Below are positions 1 to 8,802 of a stretch of DNA of 64,000 nt, one piece after another; position 1 is the first letter of the stretch, and each line of letters starts with the position of its first letter. The translations under genes were made by a program, and so were the position numbers. This DNA is from Vagococcus vulneris (GTDB lineage: Bacteria; Bacillota; Bacilli; Lactobacillales; Vagococcaceae), in NCBI RefSeq assembly GCF_003950515.1, contig NZ_NGJS01000001.1, forward strand, positions 186,001-250,000, in the 5' to 3' direction. The notes under the pieces are model-generated. The model had not been told where the DNA came from. It did no database searches and worked only from the letters and a program-made list of their open reading frames with translations.

Positions 1-259
1 TCGTTGAAATCGCCAAATAGGTGCCAATTAGCGCAGCTGTTTGATAATCTGGTACCGAAGCACCGCCAAAACTGGTGATTCCCAGTGTCATTAGTTGAAG
101 CGTCCCACCAATGTATAGGCCTGTTTGTACATCTCCCATGATGAATCCTGTCAAAAAGCCTGCAACTACTGGTTGAGAGGTCCCTAGCTTGGGCCCTTCC
201 TTATCCCAGTTAATAAAGAACCCATACAGTACAACTAATAGTGTTTGCCAAAATGCCAT
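1..259 (-). CDS. PTS mannose-family IIC component (3' part outside window)
   Basis: The first 86 codons are visible; the gene runs off the left edge. The translation begins MAFWQTLLVVLYGFF and contains GFIMGDVQTGLYIGGTLQLM and FGGASVPDYQTA, the conserved N-terminal membrane region of EIIC proteins of the mannose/sorbose PTS family, which form the sugar channel with IID. The start is preceded by a GAAAGGAGAG ribosome binding site. It is the first gene after the sigma-54 promoter at 293-310, so this operon starts with IIC. Its IIA and IIB must lie further downstream or elsewhere. It resembles the module 4 IIC (39289-40077), which has the same GG.SVPDY motif. Substrate unknown. Confidence 0.9.
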   Translation of the reverse strand, partial: MAFWQTLLVVLYGFFINWDKEGPKLGTSQPVVAGFLTGFIMGDVQTGLYIGGTLQLMTLGITSFGGASVPDYQTAALIGTYLAIST

Positions 260-292
260 TCTTTTCTCTCCTTTCTGTTAATACTTTTATTT

Positions 293-310
293 ATGCAATT
301 AGTATGCCAA
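293..310 (-). promoter_or_regulatory. sigma-54 (-24/-12) promoter of PTS module 1
   Basis: The minus strand reads TTGGCATACTAATTGCAT, matching the TGGCAY-N5-TTGCW consensus with correct spacing. It lies about 35 bases upstream of the IIC start and downstream of a LevR-type activator gene, the standard arrangement for this PTS family. Confidence 0.85.
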
Positions 311-360
311 TTTTTTAAGGGGCTAAAAGTAGACGATAGAAAGCTTTTCTAACTATTAAG

Positions 361-404
361 AGCGTCCAAAAAAAAATTGAACACCCTTTCATTTTTTAGA
401 CGCT
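361..404 (-). terminator. Hairpin after regulator 1, possible activator site
   Basis: AGCGTC (361-366) pairs with GACGCT (399-404), and the stem extends through runs of A and T. It sits between the regulator stop codon and the sigma-54 promoter, so it could end the regulator mRNA and/or serve as the upstream activator site. The loop is large and the terminator is not strong. Confidence 0.45.
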
Positions 405-407
405 CAA

Positions 408-2948
408 TTAAATAGTGAAAAAAGTTTGTTCAAAAATCATAAATATTAATTCGTACTCTCCTTTAGGGATCTCTATACAATAGATCATCCTAATTTCCGA
501 AAAAATCTTTTGTGATATTTGTAAGAACTCCGCAAATGTCTCTTGTTCTATCATTAGATTCGCATCAACTGCTCCATCCCCTATCATGATTCGTTCAATC
601 ATGCTGGAAAGATGTAAAAATAGGTTGATCCGTAAAAAACTTGGGATTTTTATTTGATAATATTTTTCGTATTCATAGAGCACTTTTTCAATATCATTAA
701 AAACCTTTTTAGAATCTAAAAAGCGTAGTTTCATACTGGCACCCTCAATTGTGAAGAGTTTAATCAATTCATTTAGACACCGCTCACATTGATCAGCCGC
801 GAGATAGTCCTCTAATTTTTCCAAAGTTTGATTTCCATTAATCACTTCTTCAAGATTTAAGCACTCAACTCCTTCAATGCATAAATCAATCGAAGACAAA
901 ACAAAAACAGTATCCTTAAAAATTACCTGGTCTTTCTCATCCGCTATTTTTTTCAATGCGTTTAAATCGAAGGTTAGAACCTCTAACTGTTCTGCTAAAT
1001 AATTACTCAATATTTCTTTTACTTTTTCAGAAATCCCTTGCCCTGAAAGGCATGAAACAATAATATTTTTCTTTTGAGATAGTCCTTTGTAATATTGAAC
1101 CTTTACTTTATAGGGATCAAAATCCATTTGATGAAAATAGCTCACCGGTTTCTTTTGACAAACTTGCATCCCGCACTCAATTGCTAACCCGGTAGAAACG
1201 TTGTTTAAAATTACTAAATCCCCGATTACATTTGATTCGATTTTTTCATACATCTGTTCCAAAGAACCCATATCGACAAGCACAATGAGCCCCTTTGATG
1301 TATCAATATTTTGGCAAAAATTATTGATTAGTGCTATAACATCTTCTGTCTTTCCATCAATGGGCATGTTGAATCCGTCATAGACGTAGTTTCCTAACAG
1401 TTTATTTGTTTCACTAGCTAATGCTGTAGCTGTTTGTCCACCATGCATCACAATCAGGCAATGGGTTTCAGGTAAATTTTCATAATATTTTGTTACAAGA
1501 AAAACCGTCCATCTCAATAATAAATCCTTTTTACTCCCTTCAATTTCTATATCTGTGCAAATCTTTTTAGCTAATAAGAGATATTTTTCATTTTGTGATG
1601 AAAATTTCCGTAAATGAGAGAACAAGAAACTCCTATCTATCTCATCAACTGCGTCAATGAATAGAATGAAAATACTAAGTGCTTCTGCTATTTCTTCGAT
1701 CGCCCCCTTCCCTGCATTCATTATCGTGGTGGAAATACAATCCAATACGTAGGTCCTTAAAACCTGAAATTCATCATCTTTGAAATAATCATACCCTGAA
1801 ATATTTTGGCATTTTTGATTGATTTCATTATCTAGCTGAGACATCTTCTCTTTGATTGAATCACTATTTTGGAATAAACCACGTAAATTAATAGTCGTAA
1901 GCGCCTCATAAAAGAATTGATTAGAATCAAAAGGAATGCCGGGCTCTATCCAAAAGCCACTATCAGATGGGTTACCTAGATAAATGGCTTCCTTTTTACT
2001 ATTTTGGATATACCCTTCTGCACATAAAAGTTTTATTTCATTCTTAAGCTCCCCGATATTTCCTTCAAATGATTTTGACAAAAAATGGGTAAAAAGAGGG
2101 ATTGGACAAAAAATTTTGCTCGCAATCTCAGTTGCTTCCGCACTCAGAAAGCCAAACAACAACTGAATTTTTTCCGAAGTGCTTCTATTGTTATAGTCTG
2201 GTAGGGTGATTTCGGCAGGAATCCTCCTTCTAAACGTTGTTAGCAATGCATTATTCGTATTTTCAGTGGTTGCTAAAATTAGTCGAACATTGGCCGATTC
2301 CCACTTTTCACTTTCTCCTAATTTCCGATATTTATGAGAATCCATTAATAGAAAAAGTTTTTCCTGATTTTCTGAACTTAAATTGTGCACCTCATCTAAA
2401 AACAAGTAGCCCCCATCTGCCGAAGACAGCATCCCCTCAGTATCCTTTTCTGCTCCCGTGAAGGCGCCTTTTTTATAGCCAAATAATACTGCTGACAATA
2501 ATTCTGGATTATTCGCATAATCCGCGCAATTTACAACAACGAATTTCGCCTTCTGCTTGATTACTTCTCGGTCAAGCGCATAATGATAGATCAACTTTGC
2601 TAAGTAACTTTTTCCGACACCGCTATTTCCTTTTATAATCAACGGTAGACCATTAGGTGGATACATTACGGCAGCTTTGCATTTATTTATGGTCGACTTC
2701 AACGACTTGTCAAAACCAATGAAAGTAGAAAAGTAGTCCGTTGCTTCGTTTTTAGCTAATTGAAATAGGACCGGTCGAACAGTATCATTCTTAGATAGCT
2801 TCCTTTCAGAAAATAGTTGGTTCAAATAATGTGAAGCCACACTTCGTTTGATACCAAAATGAGTTGCGATTTCTTGCGCGGCAAAAGTCGCTTTTTCCAA
2901 GTCTTCTTCAATGTATCCCAAGACTGCTTCCTTCATCTTTATTTTCAA
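408..2948 (-). CDS. LevR/ManR-family sigma-54-dependent PTS activator 1
   Basis: Transcriptional activator for the adjacent PTS. Numbered from an upstream GTG at 2963, it has an N-terminal helix-turn-helix (about 10-60), then an AAA+ sigma-54 interaction domain with Walker A GNSGVGKS (about 112), GAFTGA (166), Walker B YLFLDE (186) and an FRRRIP arginine-finger region (244). A first PRD-like region follows, then an EIIA-Man-like domain with its histidine in MHGGQTAT (about 507). An EIIB-Gat-like domain carries its cysteine in SCLSGQG (about 638), and a C-terminal PRD carries its histidine in HLSSMIER (784). A TTG at 2948 is preferred because GGGAGGA lies at good spacing before it. PTS phosphorylation at the EIIA/EIIB/PRD sites is expected to tune activity. 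Confidence 0.9.
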   Translation of the reverse strand: MKIKMKEAVLGYIEEDLEKATFAAQEIATHFGIKRSVASHYLNQLFSERKLSKNDTVRPVLFQLAKNEATDYFSTFIGFDKSLKSTINKCKAAVMYPPNGLPLIIKGNSGVGKSYLAKLIYHYALDREVIKQKAKFVVVNCADYANNPELLSAVLFGYKKGAFTGAEKDTEGMLSSADGGYLFLDEVHNLSSENQEKLFLLMDSHKYRKLGESEKWESANVRLILATTENTNNALLTTFRRRIPAEITLPDYNNRSTSEKIQLLFGFLSAEATEIASKIFCPIPLFTHFLSKSFEGNIGELKNEIKLLCAEGYIQNSKKEAIYLGNPSDSGFWIEPGIPFDSNQFFYEALTTINLRGLFQNSDSIKEKMSQLDNEINQKCQNISGYDYFKDDEFQVLRTYVLDCISTTIMNAGKGAIEEIAEALSIFILFIDAVDEIDRSFLFSHLRKFSSQNEKYLLLAKKICTDIEIEGSKKDLLLRWTVFLVTKYYENLPETHCLIVMHGGQTATALASETNKLLGNYVYDGFNMPIDGKTEDVIALINNFCQNIDTSKGLIVLVDMGSLEQMYEKIESNVIGDLVILNNVSTGLAIECGMQVCQKKPVSYFHQMDFDPYKVKVQYYKGLSQKKNIIVSCLSGQGISEKVKEILSNYLAEQLEVLTFDLNALKKIADEKDQVIFKDTVFVLSSIDLCIEGVECLNLEEVINGNQTLEKLEDYLAADQCERCLNELIKLFTIEGASMKLRFLDSKKVFNDIEKVLYEYEKYYQIKIPSFLRINLFLHLSSMIERIMIGDGAVDANLMIEQETFAEFLQISQKIFSEIRMIYCIEIPKGEYELIFMIFEQTFFTI

Positions 2949-3018
2949 CTCTTTTCCTCCCACTAGCTTTAATAGAAATAGACCGCCTCAACCTTAAAGC
3001 CAAGACGATCTCGTTTGT

Positions 3019-3894
3019 TTACGCTGAATGCTGTTTAACTTCTTTTGCCAATGCCAAGCAGCCAGTTATCCCGGCATGATCCCCTAACTTAGGTGTTACG
3101 ATATAATCAGCAATCTTAGGTATACTAACATAGTCATTAAGTAACTCTAGAAATTTTTCCTGCACTTTCATTTTTAGTTGTGTCTGTTTCATGACACCGC
3201 CACCAAAGATAATCACGTCAGGAGAAAGCATCAATGTGGTGTTATAAGCACATTGAGCAATATAAGAGGCTACAATTTCCCATACTGGATCTTTTTCAGC
3301 TACTTCTTGTCCTTTTTTACCTGTTCTTTTTTCAATGGCTGGACCGGCTGCCAATCCTTCTAAACAGTCTTGGTGAAACGGACAGCTACCAGAAAAATGA
3401 TCCTTCTGATGTCGCCTAACAAGCATATGCCCCATCTCTGGATGGCTGAACCCTTCAATGAAACGCCCATTTTGAATTGCGCCTCCGCCGATTCCTGTTC
3501 CTACGGTATAGTAGACTACATTAGAATATTCACTGCCATAACCTAAAATATATTCCCCGTAACAAGCCGCATTGACGTCGGTAGTCCAAGCGATTGGAAC
3601 CGCAAAAAATTTTTTTAAAGTACCTACAAAATCAAAATTCTGCCAAGCACTCTTAGGAGTCGCTGTGATAAAACCATAAGTTTTAGACTCTCTTTGAATA
3701 TCAATCGGCCCAAAAGATCCGACTCCGATACTTTGCAAATCCTCTTTATACTGAGTAAAAAATTCAATCACCAATTGCATTGTTTCTGCCGGCGTGGTTG
3801 TTGGGAAACTCGCTTTAGCCAAAAGATTGAAGTCTTCATCGCCAACTGCACACACAAATTTCGTTCCACCAGCTTCAATTGCACCATAAACCAT
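3019..3894 (-). CDS. scrK: ROK-family fructokinase (copy 1)
   Basis: Predicted cytoplasmic ATP-dependent fructokinase of the ROK family, 291 residues, the usual length. The N-terminal phosphate-binding motif is AIEAGGTKFVCAVG. The ROK zinc signature is seen as HPEMGH followed by a Cys/His cluster CPFHQDCLEG, and IGVGSFGPI and TVGTGIGGG are typical of the family. It is the last gene of the run GH32, PTS IIBC, IIA, kinase, so it would phosphorylate the free fructose released when the GH32 enzyme cleaves an imported fructoside phosphate. RBS GAGGGAAAGC precedes ATG. A close paralogue lies at 30142-31011. Confidence 0.92.
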   Translation of the reverse strand: MVYGAIEAGGTKFVCAVGDEDFNLLAKASFPTTTPAETMQLVIEFFTQYKEDLQSIGVGSFGPIDIQRESKTYGFITATPKSAWQNFDFVGTLKKFFAVPIAWTTDVNAACYGEYILGYGSEYSNVVYYTVGTGIGGGAIQNGRFIEGFSHPEMGHMLVRRHQKDHFSGSCPFHQDCLEGLAAGPAIEKRTGKKGQEVAEKDPVWEIVASYIAQCAYNTTLMLSPDVIIFGGGVMKQTQLKMKVQEKFLELLNDYVSIPKIADYIVTPKLGDHAGITGCLALAKEVKQHSA

Positions 3895-3952
3895 TGCTTT
3901 CCCTCGATTTCTCTTTTTTAATTATGAATGATTTTTGCTAAATCATCATTCA

Positions 3953-4420
3953 TCATACTAAATCGAAAAGCTTTTGCCCCTGTTCTACACTTTTCAATTC
4001 AGGAATAGATATTTTTCCTTGATATTCTGGAAATACCACGATAACATCATTGGGTTTGTCCCTTTCTTCCAAAACTTGAAGATTTACAAACATCAGATTG
4101 TCTCCAGATTTTACTTTTTGATTTTCTTTCACTTGAACATCAAAGCCCTGTCCGTTTAATTCAACGGTATCCATCCCAACATGTATTAAGAGTTCTAAAC
4201 CGGATGCGCTTTTTAAGCTAATCGCATGCTTAGTCGGAAAAATGTTTGTGACAATTCCATTTATGGGAGAAACAACTTCACCCTTAATAGGCCTAATAGC
4301 AAATCCTTGACCCATCATACCCTTTGAAAATACAGGATCGCTCAATTCTGCCAATTCTTTAAAAATCCCCGTTGTTGGCGCAACAATCTTAACTTCTTTT
4401 TTCTTAAAAATATTTAGCAT
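3953..4420 (-). CDS. PTS glucose-family IIA protein
   Basis: Stand-alone EIIA of the glucose superfamily (155 residues). It shows the FSKGMMGQGFAIRP motif and the active-site region LLIHVGMDTVELNG, whose histidine accepts phosphate from HPr. It starts 9 bases after the stop of the IIBC gene, which has no IIA domain of its own, so it very likely supplies phosphate to that permease. The ribosome binding site is weak (GTGAGCGACTG), suggesting coupled translation. It may also serve other glucose-family permeases. Confidence 0.92.
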   Translation of the reverse strand: MLNIFKKKEVKIVAPTTGIFKELAELSDPVFSKGMMGQGFAIRPIKGEVVSPINGIVTNIFPTKHAISLKSASGLELLIHVGMDTVELNGQGFDVQVKENQKVKSGDNLMFVNLQVLEERDKPNDVIVVFPEYQGKISIPELKSVEQGQKLFDLV

Positions 4421-4429
4421 ATCAGTCGC

Positions 4430-5899
4430 TCACTTTACCTGTATTGGCTGTTTTTTTGATGATAACTCATCTGAAAATTTACGATGCTTAGATTCTGGAA
4501 TAAACACCTTATATTTGTCATATACAAGAATAAATATAATTGGCAACGTAAACGCAATAAGATTCCCAATAATATATGGTAAGACAGGATTAGCAATCGT
4601 CAATCCTGGTAAAACTGTCAAGCCCTGACCAATTGCTTTAACATCAAAAATCTTCATGAAAGCTCCACCAAAACCAGCACCGATAAATGAGCAAACAAAT
4701 GGAACAATGGAATACTTCAAATTAACAGCAAATATCGCTGGTTCCGTAATTCCTACCAGAGTGGGAATGAAACTTGAAAGGGCAATATCACGATCTTTTG
4801 ATTTCTTTTTAAATAATAGATACATCCCGATACAGCCTCCGCCCTGCGCAATTATAGATACTGACCAGATAGGTTGAATATAATTAAAACCTGTAGTTGC
4901 TACCAAATTTGCTTCAATCCCCTGAATAGCATGTTGCGTTCCAGTAACAACTAACGGTTGAAGTGCGCCAGCGAATACAAACGCTCCAAATGCCCCCATT
5001 TTCATATATAGAAAATCAATGATTCCTCCAAGAACATTACCAACAAAATTTCCTAACGGACCAAATACTAAAAATAAGGCAAAATTGGATAAAATAATGG
5101 TAACTGTAGGAACTAGAATATAAGCAAGGACTTGTGGTGAATACTTATTCGTAATTTTTTCAACTTTTGCTAAAAACCACGAGGTCAATATGGCTGGAAA
5201 AACTCCCCCCTGAAAAGCTACAGCCGGAATACTTAGACCAAATAAATGCCAATATTCTGGTTTGACTGCATTCATGACAAAATCATTGCGATTGGCAAGT
5301 CCCGGATGAATCATCACAAATCCGACTAGCAACCCTAAGATTGGGTTACCTCCAAAACGCTTTGTTGCCGAATACATAACTAAAACTGGTAAATAATCAA
5401 AAGTGGTAGCGATGATCCCAAAAAAACTAGCTAAATCATTTAGAAAAACATTATGGTCAGCAAAGGAACCCTCCATGCCAAACATTCCTGGAGTCGTTAT
5501 TAGGGAACGAATACCTAATACCATAGCTGCTCCAATAAAAGCCGGAATAATTGGAATAAAAATATCTGAGAATACTTTGAATGCTTGTTGTAGTTTATTG
5601 CCTGAATTGTTAACGCCTTCATCTTTCATTTCTGAAACCGATACTTCTTTTACCCCAGTTAATCTTACAAATTCCGCATAAACTTTTTCGACTGTACCAG
5701 TGCCAAAAATTACTTGAAGTTGACCGCTGTTGAATAGAACACCTTTAGCTCCTTCAATATTCTCAAGCTTTTCCATGTCGGCCTTGTCCTTATCTTTAAG
5801 AATCAGACGTAAACGAGTGATACAATGAGTAACACTGGCAACATTTTCCCGGCCACCAATGTTGGCTAATACTTCTTCAGCAGCTTTTTTATAATCCAT
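4430..5899 (-). CDS. PTS IIBC permease, sucrose type
   Basis: Membrane PTS permease of the glucose/sucrose group, 489 residues. The N-terminal IIB domain carries the phosphorylated cysteine in VTHCITRLRL (about residue 27). A long hydrophobic IIC domain follows with IPIIPAFIGAAMV, the TGTQHAIQ.IEA motif and GITEPAIFAV, the typical substrate-binding signature. There is no C-terminal IIA domain; the next gene provides it. Neighbouring GH32 and fructokinase genes point to sucrose or another fructose-containing oligosaccharide, although the same family also carries trehalose and beta-glucosides. RBS GAGGAGGAAAATGAG precedes ATG. Confidence 0.9.
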   Translation of the reverse strand: MDYKKAAEEVLANIGGRENVASVTHCITRLRLILKDKDKADMEKLENIEGAKGVLFNSGQLQVIFGTGTVEKVYAEFVRLTGVKEVSVSEMKDEGVNNSGNKLQQAFKVFSDIFIPIIPAFIGAAMVLGIRSLITTPGMFGMEGSFADHNVFLNDLASFFGIIATTFDYLPVLVMYSATKRFGGNPILGLLVGFVMIHPGLANRNDFVMNAVKPEYWHLFGLSIPAVAFQGGVFPAILTSWFLAKVEKITNKYSPQVLAYILVPTVTIILSNFALFLVFGPLGNFVGNVLGGIIDFLYMKMGAFGAFVFAGALQPLVVTGTQHAIQGIEANLVATTGFNYIQPIWSVSIIAQGGGCIGMYLLFKKKSKDRDIALSSFIPTLVGITEPAIFAVNLKYSIVPFVCSFIGAGFGGAFMKIFDVKAIGQGLTVLPGLTIANPVLPYIIGNLIAFTLPIIFILVYDKYKVFIPESKHRKFSDELSSKKQPIQVK

Positions 5900-5964
5900 C
5901 TCATTTTCCTCCTCATATGCGGCAAATGAAGAGGTCTCACCTGCCGCAAGAATAGTGTAATTTT

Positions 5965-7383
5965 CTATTTCAAAATTTTATTTGAAAACTTTGAGTCAGA
6001 TACGGTTAGTGATCCATTCGTAGCTGTAATTGTGATCGCATCGCCAAACTGATCATAAACACGAGCATTCAAAGCAATCCCATCAATATATAGAGTCAAG
6101 ATATTGTCATCAACGATTACTTTCAAATTGTAAGACTCATTTGGTCTTAAGTTAATTGGTCTAATTAAGCCCTTATCCATGTATTGGAACCATGGATAGC
6201 AGGGATTTTTGTCAAAAGTAAGTCGACCTTCATCCAAGTTAAATCGATATTCATAAGATTCATCCGTCTCAAAGTTTTTGTAAAGCCTAAGTGAGAAGTC
6301 ACTGAGCTGCTCATCAAATGAAATAGTTGTTTCAAAATTGAAAATTGTACCACTATGCTCTACAAGCGTCTTTTCTTCCCTAGTGTCAATCGTCGAAAGT
6401 TTCGTATCAATCAAACTAATTCCATCTGTAAAGGATTTCCATACTTCATCGATTGGTTTTACTCCTAGTGAGAAATCTTCTTTTTGATAAACCTCATGCG
6501 GTACAAAAGTCCCTCCCCAGAGATAATTATTTTTGTCATCTTCTTGGTCTTTGGTTGGAACCCAACCAAATAAAACACGACGTTCCCCATCGAAAGCGGT
6601 CCTTCCTGCGTAATATGCCCGTCCATCAAAAGCTTCATCTTTCGGTTTTAGCCAAGGACCATCCAGACTCTTACTCATACGATAAAGTATCTTATTCCCA
6701 TCAGAATATTCTGAATAAACTAAATACCACCAATCACCTATTTTAAATAATTCGGGCATTTCAAACATTGTGTACAAATCTGGTGCCCAAAAATCTCCCT
6801 TGAATTCCCAATCAATCAAATTGTCTGATGTGAATTTTACTAAACGACCTGTTTGTAAATGCTTGTCTTGACCTTTACGGGCACCCAAAATTAATAAGTA
6901 CTCTTCCTTTTCGTCATCCCAAACAACAAAGGGATCTCTCCAGTTTCGAATATCGTATCCTTCCTGTGGCTCTAATTCCAAAGCCGCTTCTGATTTTTTC
7001 CAATGAACAAAATCATCGCTCTCAGCATGCAGTAGAACTTGCGATGTTTTCCCCTGTGCTAAAAATTCTCGATTGTATCCAGTATAAAAAGCATGAACTT
7101 TCCCATTTGCTTCAAAAACTGACCCGGCATAAATAAACTGATCCCGCTCATCATCTTCGCCTCTTAAAAGCGATTCTCCAAAATCTTCATAATGGACAAA
7201 ATCTTTAGTAGTCGCTAAGGCCCAACCAAACGGTTCTCCAAAAGGAACGGGGTTTCTTGTATCTCTCTGATGATAAACAAAAAATTTACCATCCTTACCA
7301 TAAGGCATAACATCACCCACCCAAACATCTTTAGGCTGATAATAGAGTTGATGTTGGTTGCTTGTAATTGCTTGTTTTTCCAT
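5965..7383 (-). CDS. GH32 beta-fructosidase-like enzyme (copy 1)
   Basis: Family 32 glycoside hydrolase with the five-bladed propeller motifs. VWVGDVMPY replaces the usual W-M-N-D-P-N-G nucleophile block but keeps the aspartate. NWRDPFVVWD is the RDP transition-state motif, and MFEMPELF carries the acid/base glutamate. A C-terminal beta-sandwich follows (about 330-470). There is no signal peptide, so it acts on an intracellular, probably phosphorylated, substrate. The upstream in-frame start at 7434 is unlikely because TGGAGGAAC sits 7 bases before the ATG at 7383, giving 472 residues. It is the first gene of the operon whose promoter and operators lie at 7423-7460. The closest relative in the window is at 8803-10176. 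Confidence 0.9.
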   Translation of the reverse strand: MEKQAITSNQHQLYYQPKDVWVGDVMPYGKDGKFFVYHQRDTRNPVPFGEPFGWALATTKDFVHYEDFGESLLRGEDDERDQFIYAGSVFEANGKVHAFYTGYNREFLAQGKTSQVLLHAESDDFVHWKKSEAALELEPQEGYDIRNWRDPFVVWDDEKEEYLLILGARKGQDKHLQTGRLVKFTSDNLIDWEFKGDFWAPDLYTMFEMPELFKIGDWWYLVYSEYSDGNKILYRMSKSLDGPWLKPKDEAFDGRAYYAGRTAFDGERRVLFGWVPTKDQEDDKNNYLWGGTFVPHEVYQKEDFSLGVKPIDEVWKSFTDGISLIDTKLSTIDTREEKTLVEHSGTIFNFETTISFDEQLSDFSLRLYKNFETDESYEYRFNLDEGRLTFDKNPCYPWFQYMDKGLIRPINLRPNESYNLKVIVDDNILTLYIDGIALNARVYDQFGDAITITATNGSLTVSDSKFSNKILK

Positions 7384-7422
7384 CTTCTGTTCCTCCATTG
7401 AAAAGGTTTTATTTACACCAAT

Positions 7423-7460
7423 AATATATGTCAACCCGTTTCATATGTCAACCCGTTTCA
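7423..7460 (-). promoter_or_regulatory. Sigma-A promoter with tandem 17-bp operator repeats
   Basis: The top strand carries TATGTCAACCCGTTTCA twice in direct succession (7427-7443 and 7444-7460). On the minus strand each repeat contains TTGACA. The upstream one (7446-7451) forms a -35 box exactly 17 bases from TATATT (7423-7428). The repeats, TGAAACGGGTTGACA on the minus strand, are imperfect inverted repeats of LacI-operator style. The adjacent LacI regulator (7508-8488) is the obvious ligand, so binding would block this promoter. Confidence 0.75.
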
Positions 7461-7473
7461 CATAAATTATTTT

Positions 7474-7504
7474 TTATCGACGAAAATTATTTTTTCGTCG
7501 ATAA
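7474..7504. other. 13-bp perfect hairpin between LacI gene and GH32 promoter
   Basis: TTATCGACGAAAA (7474-7486) and TTTTCGTCGATAA (7492-7504) form a perfect stem with a 5-base loop, four bases after the LacI stop codon. Neither strand has a good T-run after it, so it is not a classic terminator. It may protect the 3' end or separate the regulator from the operon. Confidence 0.5.
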
Positions 7505-7507
7505 TTC

Positions 7508-8488
7508 CTAAGCTGTATGATTTTTTAAAAGTCTTACCGGTAAATCTAGTTCATCTTTTTCTTCTTTCCCACCAATCATGTTTAACAATTTATGAACCGC
7601 CACACTAGAAATCTGTCCGATAGGTTGTTGGATTGTAGTTAAATCCGAATTATAGATTAACGTTTGCTCCGCCCCGTCAAAACCAACGACCTTAACATCT
7701 TCAGGAACATTTTTACGCATATAAATCAAACTATTAATTGCCAATGTAGCTAATAAATCGTCACCAGCAAAAATTCCGTCGATGTTTGGATGCGTCTCTA
7801 GATACTCTCCAATCATTTTTTTCTTATCTTTTATCTCTGCGACAAATGGAACCTCCAAAATTAATGGATCAAGGTTGTTTTCTTTCATAATATTTTTATA
7901 GGCTAACGTTCGACTATTAGCGGGTAGCTTTATTTTGCTATCACCTCTTATACATAAAATGTTTCTGCATCCATGACTAACTAATAATTGAGTGGCTATT
8001 TCTCCCCCCGTATAGTTATCACAAGACACAGTGACGGTATTCTTCCCTAGATTTCGATCTATTGCTACAATCGGTAATCCGGGAATATTATAATCATCAA
8101 TATCTTTATTATGTGTTCCTACAATAATCCCATCAACTTGATTTTTCCTTAACATTGCTAGATATTCTTTTTCCTTAGTTGGATTATTTAAACTATTGCA
8201 CAATAATACCTTGTAGCCTTTGTTAGACAGTTCAAACTCGATTGATTGAATCAACTCTGCATGAAAAGGATTTGTTATTGTTGGAAATATAAGGCCAACA
8301 GTATACGTCTCATTTTTAAACAGCGCTCGCGCCAGCTCATTAGGATAGTATTCCAGTTTATTCATGGCATCAAAAACTTTATTCTTAGTTTCCTCACTGA
8401 TGTAGCCACGATTATTTAAAACTCTTGATACAGTTGTCGGAGAAACCTCTGCTTCTTTTGCAACTTCTCTAATACCAATTTTTTTCAT
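7508..8488 (-). CDS. LacI-family regulator of the GH32/sucrose-type PTS operon
   Basis: 326-residue LacI/GalR repressor. The N-terminal DNA-binding helix-turn-helix and hinge are clear (IREVAKEAEVSPTTVSRVLN and YYPNELARALF). The periplasmic-binding-protein-like effector domain follows, with VGLIFPTITNPFHAELI, DGIIVGT, VAIDR and VVGFDG. It lies directly upstream of, and in the same direction as, GH32, IIBC, IIA and fructokinase. It probably represses them from the tandem operators at 7427-7460 and is relieved by a fructose-containing sugar phosphate. Confidence 0.92.
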   Translation of the reverse strand: MKKIGIREVAKEAEVSPTTVSRVLNNRGYISEETKNKVFDAMNKLEYYPNELARALFKNETYTVGLIFPTITNPFHAELIQSIEFELSNKGYKVLLCNSLNNPTKEKEYLAMLRKNQVDGIIVGTHNKDIDDYNIPGLPIVAIDRNLGKNTVTVSCDNYTGGEIATQLLVSHGCRNILCIRGDSKIKLPANSRTLAYKNIMKENNLDPLILEVPFVAEIKDKKKMIGEYLETHPNIDGIFAGDDLLATLAINSLIYMRKNVPEDVKVVGFDGAEQTLIYNSDLTTIQQPIGQISSVAVHKLLNMIGGKEEKDELDLPVRLLKNHTA

Positions 8489-8593
8489 TTTTTTCTGACA
8501 AGGTTGTAGGTCAACTCATTATCCCTACTCGATTTTTCGACATTCCAAGAACCCTGATTCCACTCATTCCTTTTCACAGTAAATAGTATCTAC

Positions 8594-8621
8594 ATCATAG
8601 CATTTATATCAGTCATGTGAA
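8594..8621 (-). promoter_or_regulatory. Promoter of the LacI gene
   Basis: On the minus strand TTCACA (8616-8621), a 16-base spacer and TATGAT (8594-8599) with an upstream TG (extended -10) form a plausible vegetative promoter about 105 bases before the regulator start. The 314-base gap 8489-8802 holds only this promoter and the terminator at 8747-8776. Confidence 0.5.
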
Positions 8622-8746
8622 AAGTTAGAAAGTCCTTTTTCTCTCGCCAAATCGATTGTAACCGAATTTTAGTTTACTTTTAGGTGTCACTAAGAAAAGC
8701 TGAGGATATACCCCGCCTAAATCAGACTGTAGTCATTAATAAAGGA

Positions 8747-8776
8747 AGAGCTGAAATGAGCTGGTATTTCAGCTCT
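8747..8776 (-). terminator. Terminator of PTS operon 2
   Basis: AGAGCTGAAAT (8747-8757) pairs perfectly with ATTTCAGCTCT (8766-8776). On the minus strand the hairpin is followed by TCCTTTATT. It lies 26 bases after the stop of the second GH32 gene and ends that operon. Confidence 0.75.
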
Positions 8777-8802
8777 GTAAACTTTCTATTCTTAAAAATT
8801 TG

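Noticed and set aside
7474-7504. Intrinsic terminator for the LacI gene
   Set aside because: The stem is perfect but no T-run follows on the minus strand; listed as a hairpin of unknown role instead.
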